Shown here in pieces: positions 12,806 through 18,579 of a DNA stretch of 18,579 bases. This DNA comes from Clostridiales bacterium. Lineage in GTDB: Bacteria; Bacillota; Clostridia; Christensenellales; Aristaeellaceae. The stretch covers positions 1-18,579 of the forward strand of contig SFHU01000053.1 in NCBI GenBank assembly GCA_004555535.1, given 5' to 3'. The translations under genes and the position numbers were made by a program. The notes beneath the pieces are model-generated. The model saw only the letters and a list, made by a program, of their open reading frames with translations. It made no database searches and had not been told where the DNA came from. Position 1 is the first letter of the stretch, and every line of letters starts with the position of its first letter.

Positions 12806-14329
12806 TTACTCTCCCTTTTTGTCAAGGTCGTTGGATGCGTGATCCATCTCCAGGTTCGAGCCGGTGGAATAGAACATCATGTCGGCCTCGTTCATCTCGG
12901 AGCGGTCGAGGATCTTGTTGATCCTGCCCTTGTAGAGGATCACGCAGCGATCGGCCACCTTGCGGATTTCCGGGAACTCCGAGGAAAACAGCAGGATGGA
13001 TTTCCCCTCCCGGGCCAGGCGGATCAGCAGGTGATAGATTTCAAACTTGGTGCCCACGTCGATGCCCTGGGTGGGGTTGTCGAAGATCATCACGTTTGCG
13101 CCGGTCTCCAGCCAGCGCCCCAGGATGACCTTCTGCTGATTGCCGCCGCTGAGCGAGGTGATGGGGTTTTCGGGATTGCCGGCCTTGATGGCCAGCTGCT
13201 CCTTCTGCCGCTGGTAGCGCCTGTGCTCCTCCCGCGGGCTGATCAGCAGCTTCTTCATCAGCGTGTTGAAGTAGCCCATGGAGGTGTTGTCGTAGATGTT
13301 CAGGTCGTTGTGGATGCCGCGCTCCTTGCGGTTGCGGGGCACCATCGCGACGCCGGACTTCATATAGCGGCGGATGGAGCCCTTCATCTCGCGCCTGTCG
13401 CACTGCAGCGTGCCCGTGTGGGGAATGACGCCGAAGAGCGCGTCAGCCAGCTGGTCCTTGCCGGAGGACTGCAGGCCCGTGAAGGCGAGAATCTCGCCGC
13501 GGTGCAGCGCGAAGGAGATGTCCTCAAAGCTGTCCCCGCACAGTTCTTTGGCCTCGAAGGCGATCTCCTCGCCGCAGTAGCTGGGTTTATGGTCAAAGTC
13601 GTCATCCGCCAGGCTGCGGCCGATCATCATCTCCGTGACCTGCTTTTCGTTCACATCGGCGATTTTGCCGCTGCCGATGAGCCTGCCGTCGCGCAGGACG
13701 GTGTAGGTATCGCAGATTTCGAAGATCTCGGGCATCTTGTGGGAAATATAGATGAAGCCGACGCCCTGCTCCCGGAGCTGGCGCATGATGACGAACAGAT
13801 TATCGATGTCCTTGTTGGACAGCGCCGTCGTGGGCTCGTCCATGATGATCAGGTCGCATTTGAACAGCAGCGCGCGGGCGATTTCCACCAGCTGCTTCTG
13901 CGCCACCTGCAGATCCTCTACCAGCGCCATGGGATCGATGTCCACGTTCATGCGCGCCAGCACCTCGCCCGCTCTGCGGGCCATTTCCTTTTTATCCAGA
14001 AGCCCGTTGGGAAGGCGGAGCTCCTGCGCCAGATACATGTTCTCGTACACGCGAAGATCGTTGCACAGGTTCAGCTCCTGGTGGATGAAGCGGATGCCAT
14101 GCTCCATCGCCTTGAGGGCGTTCGAAAAGCGGACGGGCTTTCCGTCCAGCAGGATCTGGCCTTCCGTCGGCGGGAAGGTTCCGGCGAGGACGTTCATCAG
14201 CGTGGATTTGCCGGCGCCGTTCTCGCCCAGCAGACCGATGATCTCGCCGGAATGGACGGCAAAATCGACGTGGTCCACCGCGCGAACCGGCCCGAAATCC
14301 ACAACGATTTGTTTCATTTCTGTGAGCAA
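12806..14329 (-). CDS. Monosaccharide ABC transporter ATP-binding protein, RbsA/MglA type (two nucleotide-binding domains)
   Basis: A ~507-residue tandem ATPase. Domain 1 has Walker A GENGAGKST (35-43), a degenerate signature region (VAQKQLVEIARAL) and Walker B LIIMDEPTTAL. Domain 2 has a degenerate Walker A (GLQSSGKDQL), a clear signature LSGGNQQKV, and Walker B IFDNPTQGIDVG, where the usual catalytic Glu is Asn (N418). The start is taken as TTG 14329, 9 bases after AGGAGG (14344-14339); this gives MLTEMKQIVVDFGPVRAVDH, aligning with RbsA N-termini. The frame runs open to an ATG at 14410 that falls inside the hairpin after the binding-protein gene, so it is unlikely to be used. ATG 14317 is too far (21 nt) from the ribosome binding site. 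Confidence 0.92.
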   Translation of the reverse strand: MLTEMKQIVVDFGPVRAVDHVDFAVHSGEIIGLLGENGAGKSTLMNVLAGTFPPTEGQILLDGKPVRFSNALKAMEHGIRFIHQELNLCNDLRVYENMYLAQELRLPNGLLDKKEMARRAGEVLARMNVDIDPMALVEDLQVAQKQLVEIARALLFKCDLIIMDEPTTALSNKDIDNLFVIMRQLREQGVGFIYISHKMPEIFEICDTYTVLRDGRLIGSGKIADVNEKQVTEMMIGRSLADDDFDHKPSYCGEEIAFEAKELCGDSFEDISFALHRGEILAFTGLQSSGKDQLADALFGVIPHTGTLQCDRREMKGSIRRYMKSGVAMVPRNRKERGIHNDLNIYDNTSMGYFNTLMKKLLISPREEHRRYQRQKEQLAIKAGNPENPITSLSGGNQQKVILGRWLETGANVMIFDNPTQGIDVGTKFEIYHLLIRLAREGKSILLFSSEFPEIRKVADRCVILYKGRINKILDRSEMNEADMMFYSTGSNLEMDHASNDLDKKGE

Positions 14330-14379
14330 CGGCCGTTTCCTCCTCTTGTTGATACTGGGTTGCTGTCGCCCGAATAAGG

Positions 14380-14414
14380 AAAGGGGGTGGGCTGCAGGAA
14401 TGCAGCCCATCCCC
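14380..14414 (-). terminator. Intercistronic hairpin, probable partial terminator or mRNA-stabilising stem
   Basis: On the minus strand GGGG-A-TGGGCTGCA, loop TTCC, TGCAGCCCA-CCCC (14414-14384), followed by a broken U-tract (CTTTCCTTATT). It sits 17 bp after the binding-protein stop and before the ATPase gene. Such stems commonly allow much higher expression of the binding protein than of the transporter subunits. Confidence 0.65.
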
Positions 14415-14430
14415 GTGTATCAGGCTTGAA

Positions 14431-15459
14431 TCAGTCGCCGATGGAGTAGCGGTCGGCGTACTCCTGGCTGGCGCGATAGGCTTCCACGGTGTTCTTGTCG
14501 ATCTCGATGGTCGGGATCAGGAACTGCTGGCCGTGGATCTCCTCACCCTGATAGGTGTCGCCGTTGGCCGCCGCGACGGCCAGACGGATCGCCTCGCGGA
14601 TGTAGGACGGGCTGAAGAAGTAGGTCAGAAGCTCGGGCTTCTCGACGGTGTCGAAGGTCGCCAGGGTCTCGCGGCGGCCGCCGACGGAGGTCAGGATGCG
14701 CAGATCGGTCAGGCCGGTCTCCTCCGGGATGACCTGCATGATGCCGTCGATGATCTCGTCGTCGTGGGTGACGATCATGTCGAGGTCGGCGATGGTGGCG
14801 GCGTCAGCGGTGCTCAGCCAGTTCTCCATGAGCTCCTTGGACTTGGCGTTGCTCCAGTCGGTCTGGAAGCCGTCCTGCAGCAGGACGAACTGATCCTTGT
14901 ACTCGCTGGCGTCGATGATGTCGAGCATGCCCTGCGTGCGCTGCTTGGAAACGGTGGAGCTGTCGCCGATGAAGAGCAGGTAGGTGATCTCCTTGCCGGC
15001 CACGAGGTCCTCCTCAAAGTACTTGAGCAGGTACTCGCCCATCAGGTTGCCGATCTTCACGTTGTCGCCCATGATCTCGGCGGCCATGCCGGTGAAGTTC
15101 TCGATGAGGCGGTCATAGATGATCAGCGGGATGCCCTCATCCACGATAGTCTGGGCGGCGTTGCGCAGCTGGTCGCCCTCGATGGGCCAGAGCATGATCG
15201 CGTCGGGACCCCAGTTGAGGATCTCGTCGATGCCCTGAATCTGCTTGGAAGCCTCGTTGCCAACCGCCATCATGTAGTCGTCGATGATGCCGGCAGCCTT
15301 CATCGCCTCAGCCTCGGCGCGCGCATGCGCCACGGACTCGCCGGTGAAGCCATGATCCGCGTCAGGCGTCACGATGCCGAGCTTGATGCCTTCCGCCAGG
15401 CCGGAAGCGGCGCAGATCACGAGCGCCAGGGCCAGAAGGGTCGCGAACAGTTTTTTCAT
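14431..15459 (-). CDS. Sugar-binding protein of the ABC transporter (RbsB-like, type I periplasmic binding fold)
   Basis: A 342-residue exported binding protein. A signal peptide (about 1-22: MKKLF, hydrophobic core, then AASGLA) leads to the mature type I fold starting IKLGIVTPDADHGFTGESV, with hinge and binding segments such as GPDAIMLWPIEGDQ, IPLIIYDRL and DMIVTHDDEIIDG. The only cysteine in the signal region (C16) is preceded by LVI, which does not satisfy a lipobox, so the protein looks like a signal-peptidase-I substrate rather than a lipoprotein. ATG 15459 follows GGAGGAG by 6 bases and lies 16 bp after the LacI stop. Ribose, xylose, galactose or inositol-type ligands fit the fold. Confidence 0.92.
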   Translation of the reverse strand: MKKLFATLLALALVICAASGLAEGIKLGIVTPDADHGFTGESVAHARAEAEAMKAAGIIDDYMMAVGNEASKQIQGIDEILNWGPDAIMLWPIEGDQLRNAAQTIVDEGIPLIIYDRLIENFTGMAAEIMGDNVKIGNLMGEYLLKYFEEDLVAGKEITYLLFIGDSSTVSKQRTQGMLDIIDASEYKDQFVLLQDGFQTDWSNAKSKELMENWLSTADAATIADLDMIVTHDDEIIDGIMQVIPEETGLTDLRILTSVGGRRETLATFDTVEKPELLTYFFSPSYIREAIRLAVAAANGDTYQGEEIHGQQFLIPTIEIDKNTVEAYRASQEYADRYSIGD

Positions 15460-15475
15460 GAGTTTCTCCTCCTTT

Positions 15476-16525
15476 TTATTGTTGATTGAACGGTCTCAAG
15501 CAGGCCGTCAAATCCAAGAGCTCCTGGCTGCGCCGCCGCGACGATTCGCGGATCTCCAGCCTGTGGGGCAGCACAACCTCGCGCGGCACGTCCTCGCCGC
15601 GCATCAGTCCGCCGAGCATCTCCATCGCCCGGCGGCCGATGTCAAAGCACGGCTGGGCCACCGTGGTCACATAGGGGTGGAACATCGTCGTGGATTCCAC
15701 GTCGTCAAACCCGACCACCGTGACGTGCTCCGGCACGCCAAAGCCCAGCTCCTGCGCCCCGGCAATCGCGCCGAAGGCCAGCGTGTCGGAGATGCAGAAC
15801 AGCGCTGTCGGCCGCGTCTCCATGCTCAGCAGGCTGCAGGCGGCCTGAAAGCCGCTTTTGAAGGAATAGTCCTCGCTGGCCAGGCGGATGTAGTGCTCCT
15901 CCACGGGGATGCCCGCCTGCGCGAGCGCCTCCCGGTAGCTGCGCATGCGCAGCGCGGTGGAATAGTAGCGGTTGCGGCTGCCGATGAAGCCGATGCGCGT
16001 GTGCCCCAGCGAGAGCAGGTAGGTCATCGCGTCGCGCGCGGCCTGCGCGTTGTCGATGGAGACGTGCGGCACGTCCACCTCCGGGTCGAACTCGGAGGAC
16101 TGCACGATGGGGTAGCTCTGCGCGTAGGGAGCCAGCCACTGCGCGCCCAGCTCAGTCGCCAGCAGGATGGCGCCGTCGGCCTCATGCGTCTCCAGCATGG
16201 ACAGAAGGCTCTGAATCTGGCCGATGTCCCCGCCCGTGTTGCACAGGAAGGAGCGGTAGCCGCAGTTCTGAGCCACCTCGCCGATGCCGGCCAGAATATG
16301 CGTGTAATAGGGGTTCGTCAGGTTGGGCGCGAGGATGAGCACGGTGCCGCTCTCGCTGCGCCGCAGGTTGCGCGCGGCGGAATTGGGCACATAGGAGAGC
16401 GCCTCCACAGCCCGGTCCACGCGCTCGCGCAGCTCGGGCTTGACGTGGCCCTTTCCGTTGAGCACGCGGGAGACCGTCGCCACGGACACGCCCGCCGCCT
16501 GTGCAACATCCACAATCGTCGCCAC
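15476..16525 (-). CDS. LacI-family transcriptional regulator
   Basis: A 349-residue repressor with an N-terminal helix-turn-helix (TIVDVAQAAGVSVATVSRVL, 3-22), the hinge helix region, and a periplasmic-binding-protein-like effector domain (from about 60, TVLILAPNLTNPYY; VTVVGFDDVEST near 265-280). The start is GTG 16525, 7 bases after GGAGG; a nearby ATG (16530) belongs to another frame. It is the first gene of the sugar operon and its own promoter carries a perfect LacI-family operator core, so it most likely represses the whole operon, including itself, until the imported sugar binds. Confidence 0.94.
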   Translation of the reverse strand: MATIVDVAQAAGVSVATVSRVLNGKGHVKPELRERVDRAVEALSYVPNSAARNLRRSESGTVLILAPNLTNPYYTHILAGIGEVAQNCGYRSFLCNTGGDIGQIQSLLSMLETHEADGAILLATELGAQWLAPYAQSYPIVQSSEFDPEVDVPHVSIDNAQAARDAMTYLLSLGHTRIGFIGSRNRYYSTALRMRSYREALAQAGIPVEEHYIRLASEDYSFKSGFQAACSLLSMETRPTALFCISDTLAFGAIAGAQELGFGVPEHVTVVGFDDVESTTMFHPYVTTVAQPCFDIGRRAMEMLGGLMRGEDVPREVVLPHRLEIRESSRRRSQELLDLTACLRPFNQQ

Positions 16526-16556
16526 GTCATTTCCTCCCGACGGGGTCTTTTCTCCA

Positions 16557-16568
16557 GTAATCGTTTAC
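16557..16568. promoter_or_regulatory. LacI-family operator
   Basis: On the minus strand GTAAACGATTAC matches every fixed position of the LacI-family core GNAANCGNTTNC. It lies directly after the -10 box, over the expected start point. Flanking bases do not fit the outer T and A of a CcpA cre site, so the local LacI regulator is the better candidate. Confidence 0.8.
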
Positions 16569-16571
16569 CAA

Positions 16572-16600
16572 ATCATATCACGTTCACCAGACTTTGTCAA
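16572..16600 (-). promoter_or_regulatory. Sigma-A promoter of the LacI-headed sugar operon
   Basis: Minus-strand TTGACA (16600-16595), 17-bp spacer, TATGAT (16577-16572). No other clear promoter was seen before the downstream genes, so it probably drives all six. Confidence 0.88.
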
Positions 16601-16927
16601 TGTAAATATCCTGTCTTTTAGAAAATCTGTCAGAAAAATCCGCGTCTGATTTGGACGCGCCCGGTTCCGTGTGCTCCCGGCGTTGGATGGCCGGTCCGCC
16701 CCTCCGGCTTTTCCTGCGCAATCATTCTCCCCTTTTATTCATACTTCTTTTTTACAAAAAAGAAGTGGACGGCAAAAAGGAGCGCAGCGTGGCCTCAACC
16801 AGGACATCCCGATCCTCTTTATGACAGCACGGGACGTTTTTTTCCGCCAAACTGCTCTGTTCTCAATTTCAATGGGTACGTTGGGCTGCCGATAAAAAAT
16901 TTCCTTTGAAATCCGCTGCCAAACCAT
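16601..16927. other. Gene-free stretch between the LacI operon and the ferredoxin gene
   Basis: I see no supported gene here. It holds a CGCGTC/GACGCG stem (about 16640-16658) that on the minus strand is followed by GATTTTT, a perfect 11-bp inverted repeat (16743-16766), and a T-rich run (16838-16844). A short frame from 16743 reading LLFYKKEVDGKKERSVAS ends at a TGA near 16820. It has no start signal and may be a decayed coding end or an intergenic repeat. ATTTC-CTTT-GAAAT (16899-16912) lies about 57 bp before the next start point. Confidence 0.5.
16743..16766. repeat. Perfect 11-bp inverted repeat
   Basis: ACTTCTTTTTT (16743-16753), two bases, AAAAAAGAAGT (16756-16766). As RNA on either strand it forms a long A-U hairpin; it lacks a GC-rich stem, so it is a poor terminator. 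Confidence 0.6.
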
Positions 16928-16956
16928 TTGACATCGGCGTGTATGTGTCGTATGCT
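16928..16956 (+). promoter_or_regulatory. Promoter of the 4Fe-4S protein gene
   Basis: TTGACA (16928-16933), 17-bp spacer, TATGCT (16951-16956), ending 64 bp before the start codon. Because the promoter overlaps the longer open frame (open from 16928), translation must begin at the internal ATG 17021. Confidence 0.75.
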
Positions 16957-17020
16957 CTGTCTGTGCGGCGCCCGCTCCGGCGGCGCGTCCGCGCTCATCC
17001 ATGTTGAGGGAGGCATCATC

Positions 17021-17683
17021 ATGATTCGCAGAATTATTCATATTGACGAGGAGCTTTGCAACGGCTGCGGCGCCTGCGCGTCCGCCTGCCACGAGGGGGC
17101 CATCGCAATGGTCGACGGCAAGGCGAAGCTGACGCGCGAGGACTACTGCGACGGGCTGGGCGACTGCCTGCCTGCCTGCCCGACCGGCGCCATCCGCTTT
17201 GAGGAGCGCGAGGCGCCCGCCTACGACGAGGCCGCCGTCCTACGCGCCAAGGCGGAAAAGCGCGCGCACACCGGTTGCCCGGGCGCGCGGGCGCGCGCCA
17301 TGAACGCGCCCTCCGCCGCCAGCGCGCTCACCCATTGGCCCGTGCAGATCAAGCTCGCGCCGCTGCACGCGCCGGCCTTTGACGGCGCGGATTTGCTGAT
17401 CGCCGCGGACTGCGCCGCCTATGCCTACGCCAGCTTCCACCGGGACTTCATGCGCGGGCGTGTCACGCTGATCGGCTGCCCGAAGCTCGACGCCGTCGAT
17501 TACAGCGAGAAGCTCACGGCGCTGCTCGCGCAAAACGACATCCGCAGCGTCACCGTCGTGCGCATGGAGGTGCCCTGCTGCGGCGGCATCGAGCAGGCCG
17601 TTCGCCGCGCGATTGCGCAAAGCGGCAAGCCGCTCCCGCTGCAAATCGCGACGCTGTCCATCGATGGGAGAATCATTGGATAA
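17021..17683 (+). CDS. 4Fe-4S ferredoxin-domain protein (type often next to hybrid cluster protein)
   Basis: A 220-residue protein. The N-terminal ferredoxin domain has CNGCGACASAC (C13, C16, C19, C23) and CDGLGDCLPACP (C43, C49, C53), the latter with Leu in place of one cysteine. The remainder matches a recurring architecture: HTGCPG, THWPVQIKLAPLHAPAF, DLLIAADCAAYAYASFH, GCPKLD, and MEVPCCGGI, which carries a further cysteine pair. Proteins of this type are commonly encoded beside hcp (hydroxylamine reductase / hybrid cluster protein) and are presumed electron carriers; no hcp gene is in the window. ATG 17021 follows GGGAGG by 7 bases. Confidence 0.88.
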   Translation: MIRRIIHIDEELCNGCGACASACHEGAIAMVDGKAKLTREDYCDGLGDCLPACPTGAIRFEEREAPAYDEAAVLRAKAEKRAHTGCPGARARAMNAPSAASALTHWPVQIKLAPLHAPAFDGADLLIAADCAAYAYASFHRDFMRGRVTLIGCPKLDAVDYSEKLTALLAQNDIRSVTVVRMEVPCCGGIEQAVRRAIAQSGKPLPLQIATLSIDGRIIG

Positions 17684-17728
17684 GCGGGGCTTTCAACAGT
17701 ATTTTTCTGCTTGATCTCCTTCCTGTCA

Positions 17729-17775
17729 GATCAAACCCGTTTCAATCGCAGGCTGCTTTGCAGCCTGCTCTGAAA
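17729..17775. repeat. Hairpin repeat element, copy B
   Basis: GCAGGCTGC-TTT-GCAGCCTGC (17748-17768), flanked by TTTCA (17740-17744) and TGAAA (17771-17775), making an extended stem. It is the better-paired partner of 4084-4130, in the same orientation. Confidence 0.65.
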
Positions 17776-17808
17776 CTACCTTTTTCCTTTCATTTTAGGA
17801 GATACGTT

Positions 17809-17847
17809 GGGGCCAGCCCCAAACCCCGCAAGGGACTTCGCCCCTTG
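17809..17847. repeat. GC-rich double hairpin, likely dispersed intergenic repeat
   Basis: GGGGC-CA-GCCCC (17809-17820) is followed by CAAGGG-7 nt-CCCTTG (17829-17847) with a CTTCG loop, then GACCCC. Sequences of this look (GGGG..CCCC, AACCCCGCAAGGG, CCCCTTGACCCC) are, from memory, common between genes in gut Clostridia. I cannot name the family. Confidence 0.5.
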
Positions 17848-17934
17848 ACCCCATGTTCGCTGCGCGCATGAGAAAGCATCTTCTCACAGCACAGGATAAA
17901 ACGCCCCCGCATGATGAAGGGGCGGGTGTTCATA

Positions 17935-17989
17935 AGACAGTTGACAGCCACTGTAGTTTGAACTGAGGTGGCTGTTCTTGTCTTTTTTT
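17935..17989 (+). terminator. Intrinsic terminator upstream of the GNAT gene
   Basis: ACAGCCAC (17944-17951) / GTGGCTGT (17968-17975) with outer AGACA (17935-17939) / TGTCT (17979-17983) and seven Ts (17983-17989). It lies ~250 bp from the ferredoxin stop and directly abuts the GNAT promoter, so it may have arrived with the acquired segment as the end of another gene. Confidence 0.7.
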
Positions 17990-18005
17990 CATAAAATGTG
18001 ATAAT
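17978..18005 (+). promoter_or_regulatory. Promoter of the GNAT gene
   Basis: TTGTCT (17978-17983), 16-bp spacer, GATAAT (18000-18005) preceded by TGT, an extended -10. The -35 shares bases with the descending arm of the terminator. Confidence 0.6.
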
Positions 18006-18054
18006 ATGGAGTCGATCAGAACTACAAATCGGAATTTGACGAGGAGAAATAGGA

Positions 18055-18579
18055 ATGTTGATAAAAACAGATAGATTAACTATTAGACACATTGAAGCCG
18101 ATGATTGGAAAAGTATCAAAGAAATATGGGTGGACTTTAATTCTTCCGCCCTTTCACAGTACGACAAACCTCACAACACCGATGATGAGGATGTTCAGCG
18201 AAGAATTGCAAAGTGGGCAGGAGCAAACAGCGGAACAGAGCATATGTTTTTTGCCATTTGCCTCGGTGATATCGTAATTGGTTATAGTGCCTTTAACATT
18301 AGAGAGGACGGACACGAAATAGGATACTGCTTTCACTCTGCATATCACGGCAAGGGTTATGCAAAGGAAAGCCACACCGCCTTATTTAATTATCTTCAAA
18401 CACTTGGTATAACAAAGTTTACAGCAGGAACAGCTATCAATAACACTCCTTCTGTATCTTTATTAAAGACTTTAGGCTTTGAATTGATTGGAACAGAAAA
18501 TGTATCGTTCTACAAAGATGCACAGGGAAACGATATTGTTTTTGAAGGTGGCATTTTTAAATTAGACACCGTTTGCTAA
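18055..18579 (+). CDS. GNAT-family N-acetyltransferase (RimJ/RimL-like)
   Basis: A 174-residue Acetyltransf_3-type GNAT. It starts MLIKTDRLTIRHIEADDW, the typical RimJ/RimL-like opening, and has the acetyl-CoA-binding region EIGYCFHSAYHGKGYAKES (Q/R-x-x-G-x-G/A-type loop, GKGYA) and the C-terminal NTPSVSLLKTLGFELIGTE helix-strand. Such enzymes acetylate protein N-termini, amino sugars or small molecules; the substrate is unknown. ATG 18055 follows GAGGAG by 8 bases. Its A/T-rich codons (ATT, AAA, TTT, TTA) contrast with the G/C-ending codons of every other gene here, so recent horizontal acquisition is likely. The TAA stop is the last three bases of the window. Confidence 0.9.
   Translation: MLIKTDRLTIRHIEADDWKSIKEIWVDFNSSALSQYDKPHNTDDEDVQRRIAKWAGANSGTEHMFFAICLGDIVIGYSAFNIREDGHEIGYCFHSAYHGKGYAKESHTALFNYLQTLGITKFTAGTAINNTPSVSLLKTLGFELIGTENVSFYKDAQGNDIVFEGGIFKLDTVC

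Larger units (their letters stand above)
17684..18054. other. Gene-free stretch rich in hairpins
   Basis: No gene is supported. In order it holds TTGATCT/AGATCAA (17711-17734), hairpin repeat copy B (17729-17775), a GC-rich double hairpin (17809-17847), an intrinsic terminator (17935-17989) and the GNAT promoter. Base composition drops sharply in G+C from about 17985 onward. Confidence 0.6.

Noticed and set aside
12839..14377. 512-codon plus-strand open frame opposite the ABC ATPase
   Set aside because: It mirrors a clear RbsA-type gene, has a histidine/valine/leucine-rich low-information protein and no ribosome binding site; long antisense frames are expected at this G+C content.
16557..16568. 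CcpA catabolite-repression (cre) site
   Set aside because: The core fits any LacI-family protein, but the outer bases of the cre consensus are not met and the local LacI gene is a simpler partner.
16739..17092. 117-codon minus-strand open frame in the region before the ferredoxin gene
   Set aside because: It runs through the ferredoxin promoter and 5' end, has no ribosome binding site, and its composition is not protein-like.
17711..17775. Ends of an insertion sequence or CRISPR repeat
   Set aside because: No transposase frame, no target-site duplication and no regularly spaced repeats; only isolated hairpins.
17941..17969. A promoter using TTGACA at 17941
   Set aside because: No acceptable -10 at 16-18 bp; the hexamer lies in the terminator stem, and the GNAT promoter further down is better.
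17790..18167. 125-codon minus-strand open frame over the terminator and GNAT start
   Set aside because: It crosses a terminator, a promoter and the start of a real gene; no domain or start signal.

Overview
The window reads as GC-rich chromosomal DNA of a Bacillota (Firmicutes) bacterium, most likely an anaerobic, gut-type Clostridia lineage. The evidence is near-consensus sigma-A promoters with 17-bp spacers, strong GGAGG ribosome binding sites, an L21-type ribosomal leader, a PerR regulator, ROK and LacI sugar regulators, and a clostridial-type ferredoxin protein. The exact taxon cannot be fixed from this sequence. The last ~600 bases are clearly AT-richer and look acquired.

Layout. 1-3000 (minus strand): the 5' end of rplU with its promoter and leader, deoC with its own promoter, a small SnoaL/NTF2-fold protein, and a polytopic GT-C-type glycosyltransferase. 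3088-4074 (plus strand): perR with a promoter and a putative autoregulatory operator, a terminator, then a 5'-truncated orphan coding remnant closed by a very strong terminator. 4114-8425 (minus strand): a tightly overlapping five-gene operon, HAD phosphatase > deoxyhypusine-synthase-like protein > HldE/PfkB-like kinase > ROK kinase > GmhA-like SIS isomerase. It resembles the front end of heptose-phosphate metabolism without a nucleotidyltransferase. 8443-9710: a compact divergent control region and a ROK transcriptional regulator on the plus strand. 9723-16525 (minus strand): a six-gene sugar uptake and catabolism operon, LacI regulator > substrate-binding protein > double ABC ATPase > RbsC-type permease > Gfo/Idh/MocA oxidoreductase > TIM-barrel sugar isomerase/epimerase. 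It is driven by one strong promoter with a perfect LacI-family operator core. 17021-17683 (plus): a 4Fe-4S protein of the kind often found beside hybrid cluster protein genes. 17684-17990: intergenic hairpins. 18055-18579 (plus): a GNAT acetyltransferase in AT-rich DNA.

How it fits together. The LacI operon would import a monosaccharide or polyol and oxidise/isomerise it. The ROK-controlled operon carries two sugar kinases, an isomerase and a phosphatase acting on sugar phosphates. The two operons face the ROK regulator from opposite sides and may serve linked substrates, but neither substrate can be read from sequence. The most unusual item is the GmhA/HldE-like/HAD operon with an embedded deoxyhypusine-synthase-like gene. 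Also notable are a divergent promoter whose -35 box is the loop of a long palindrome, and a hairpin repeat present in two copies, one of which supplies the stop codon of a gene.
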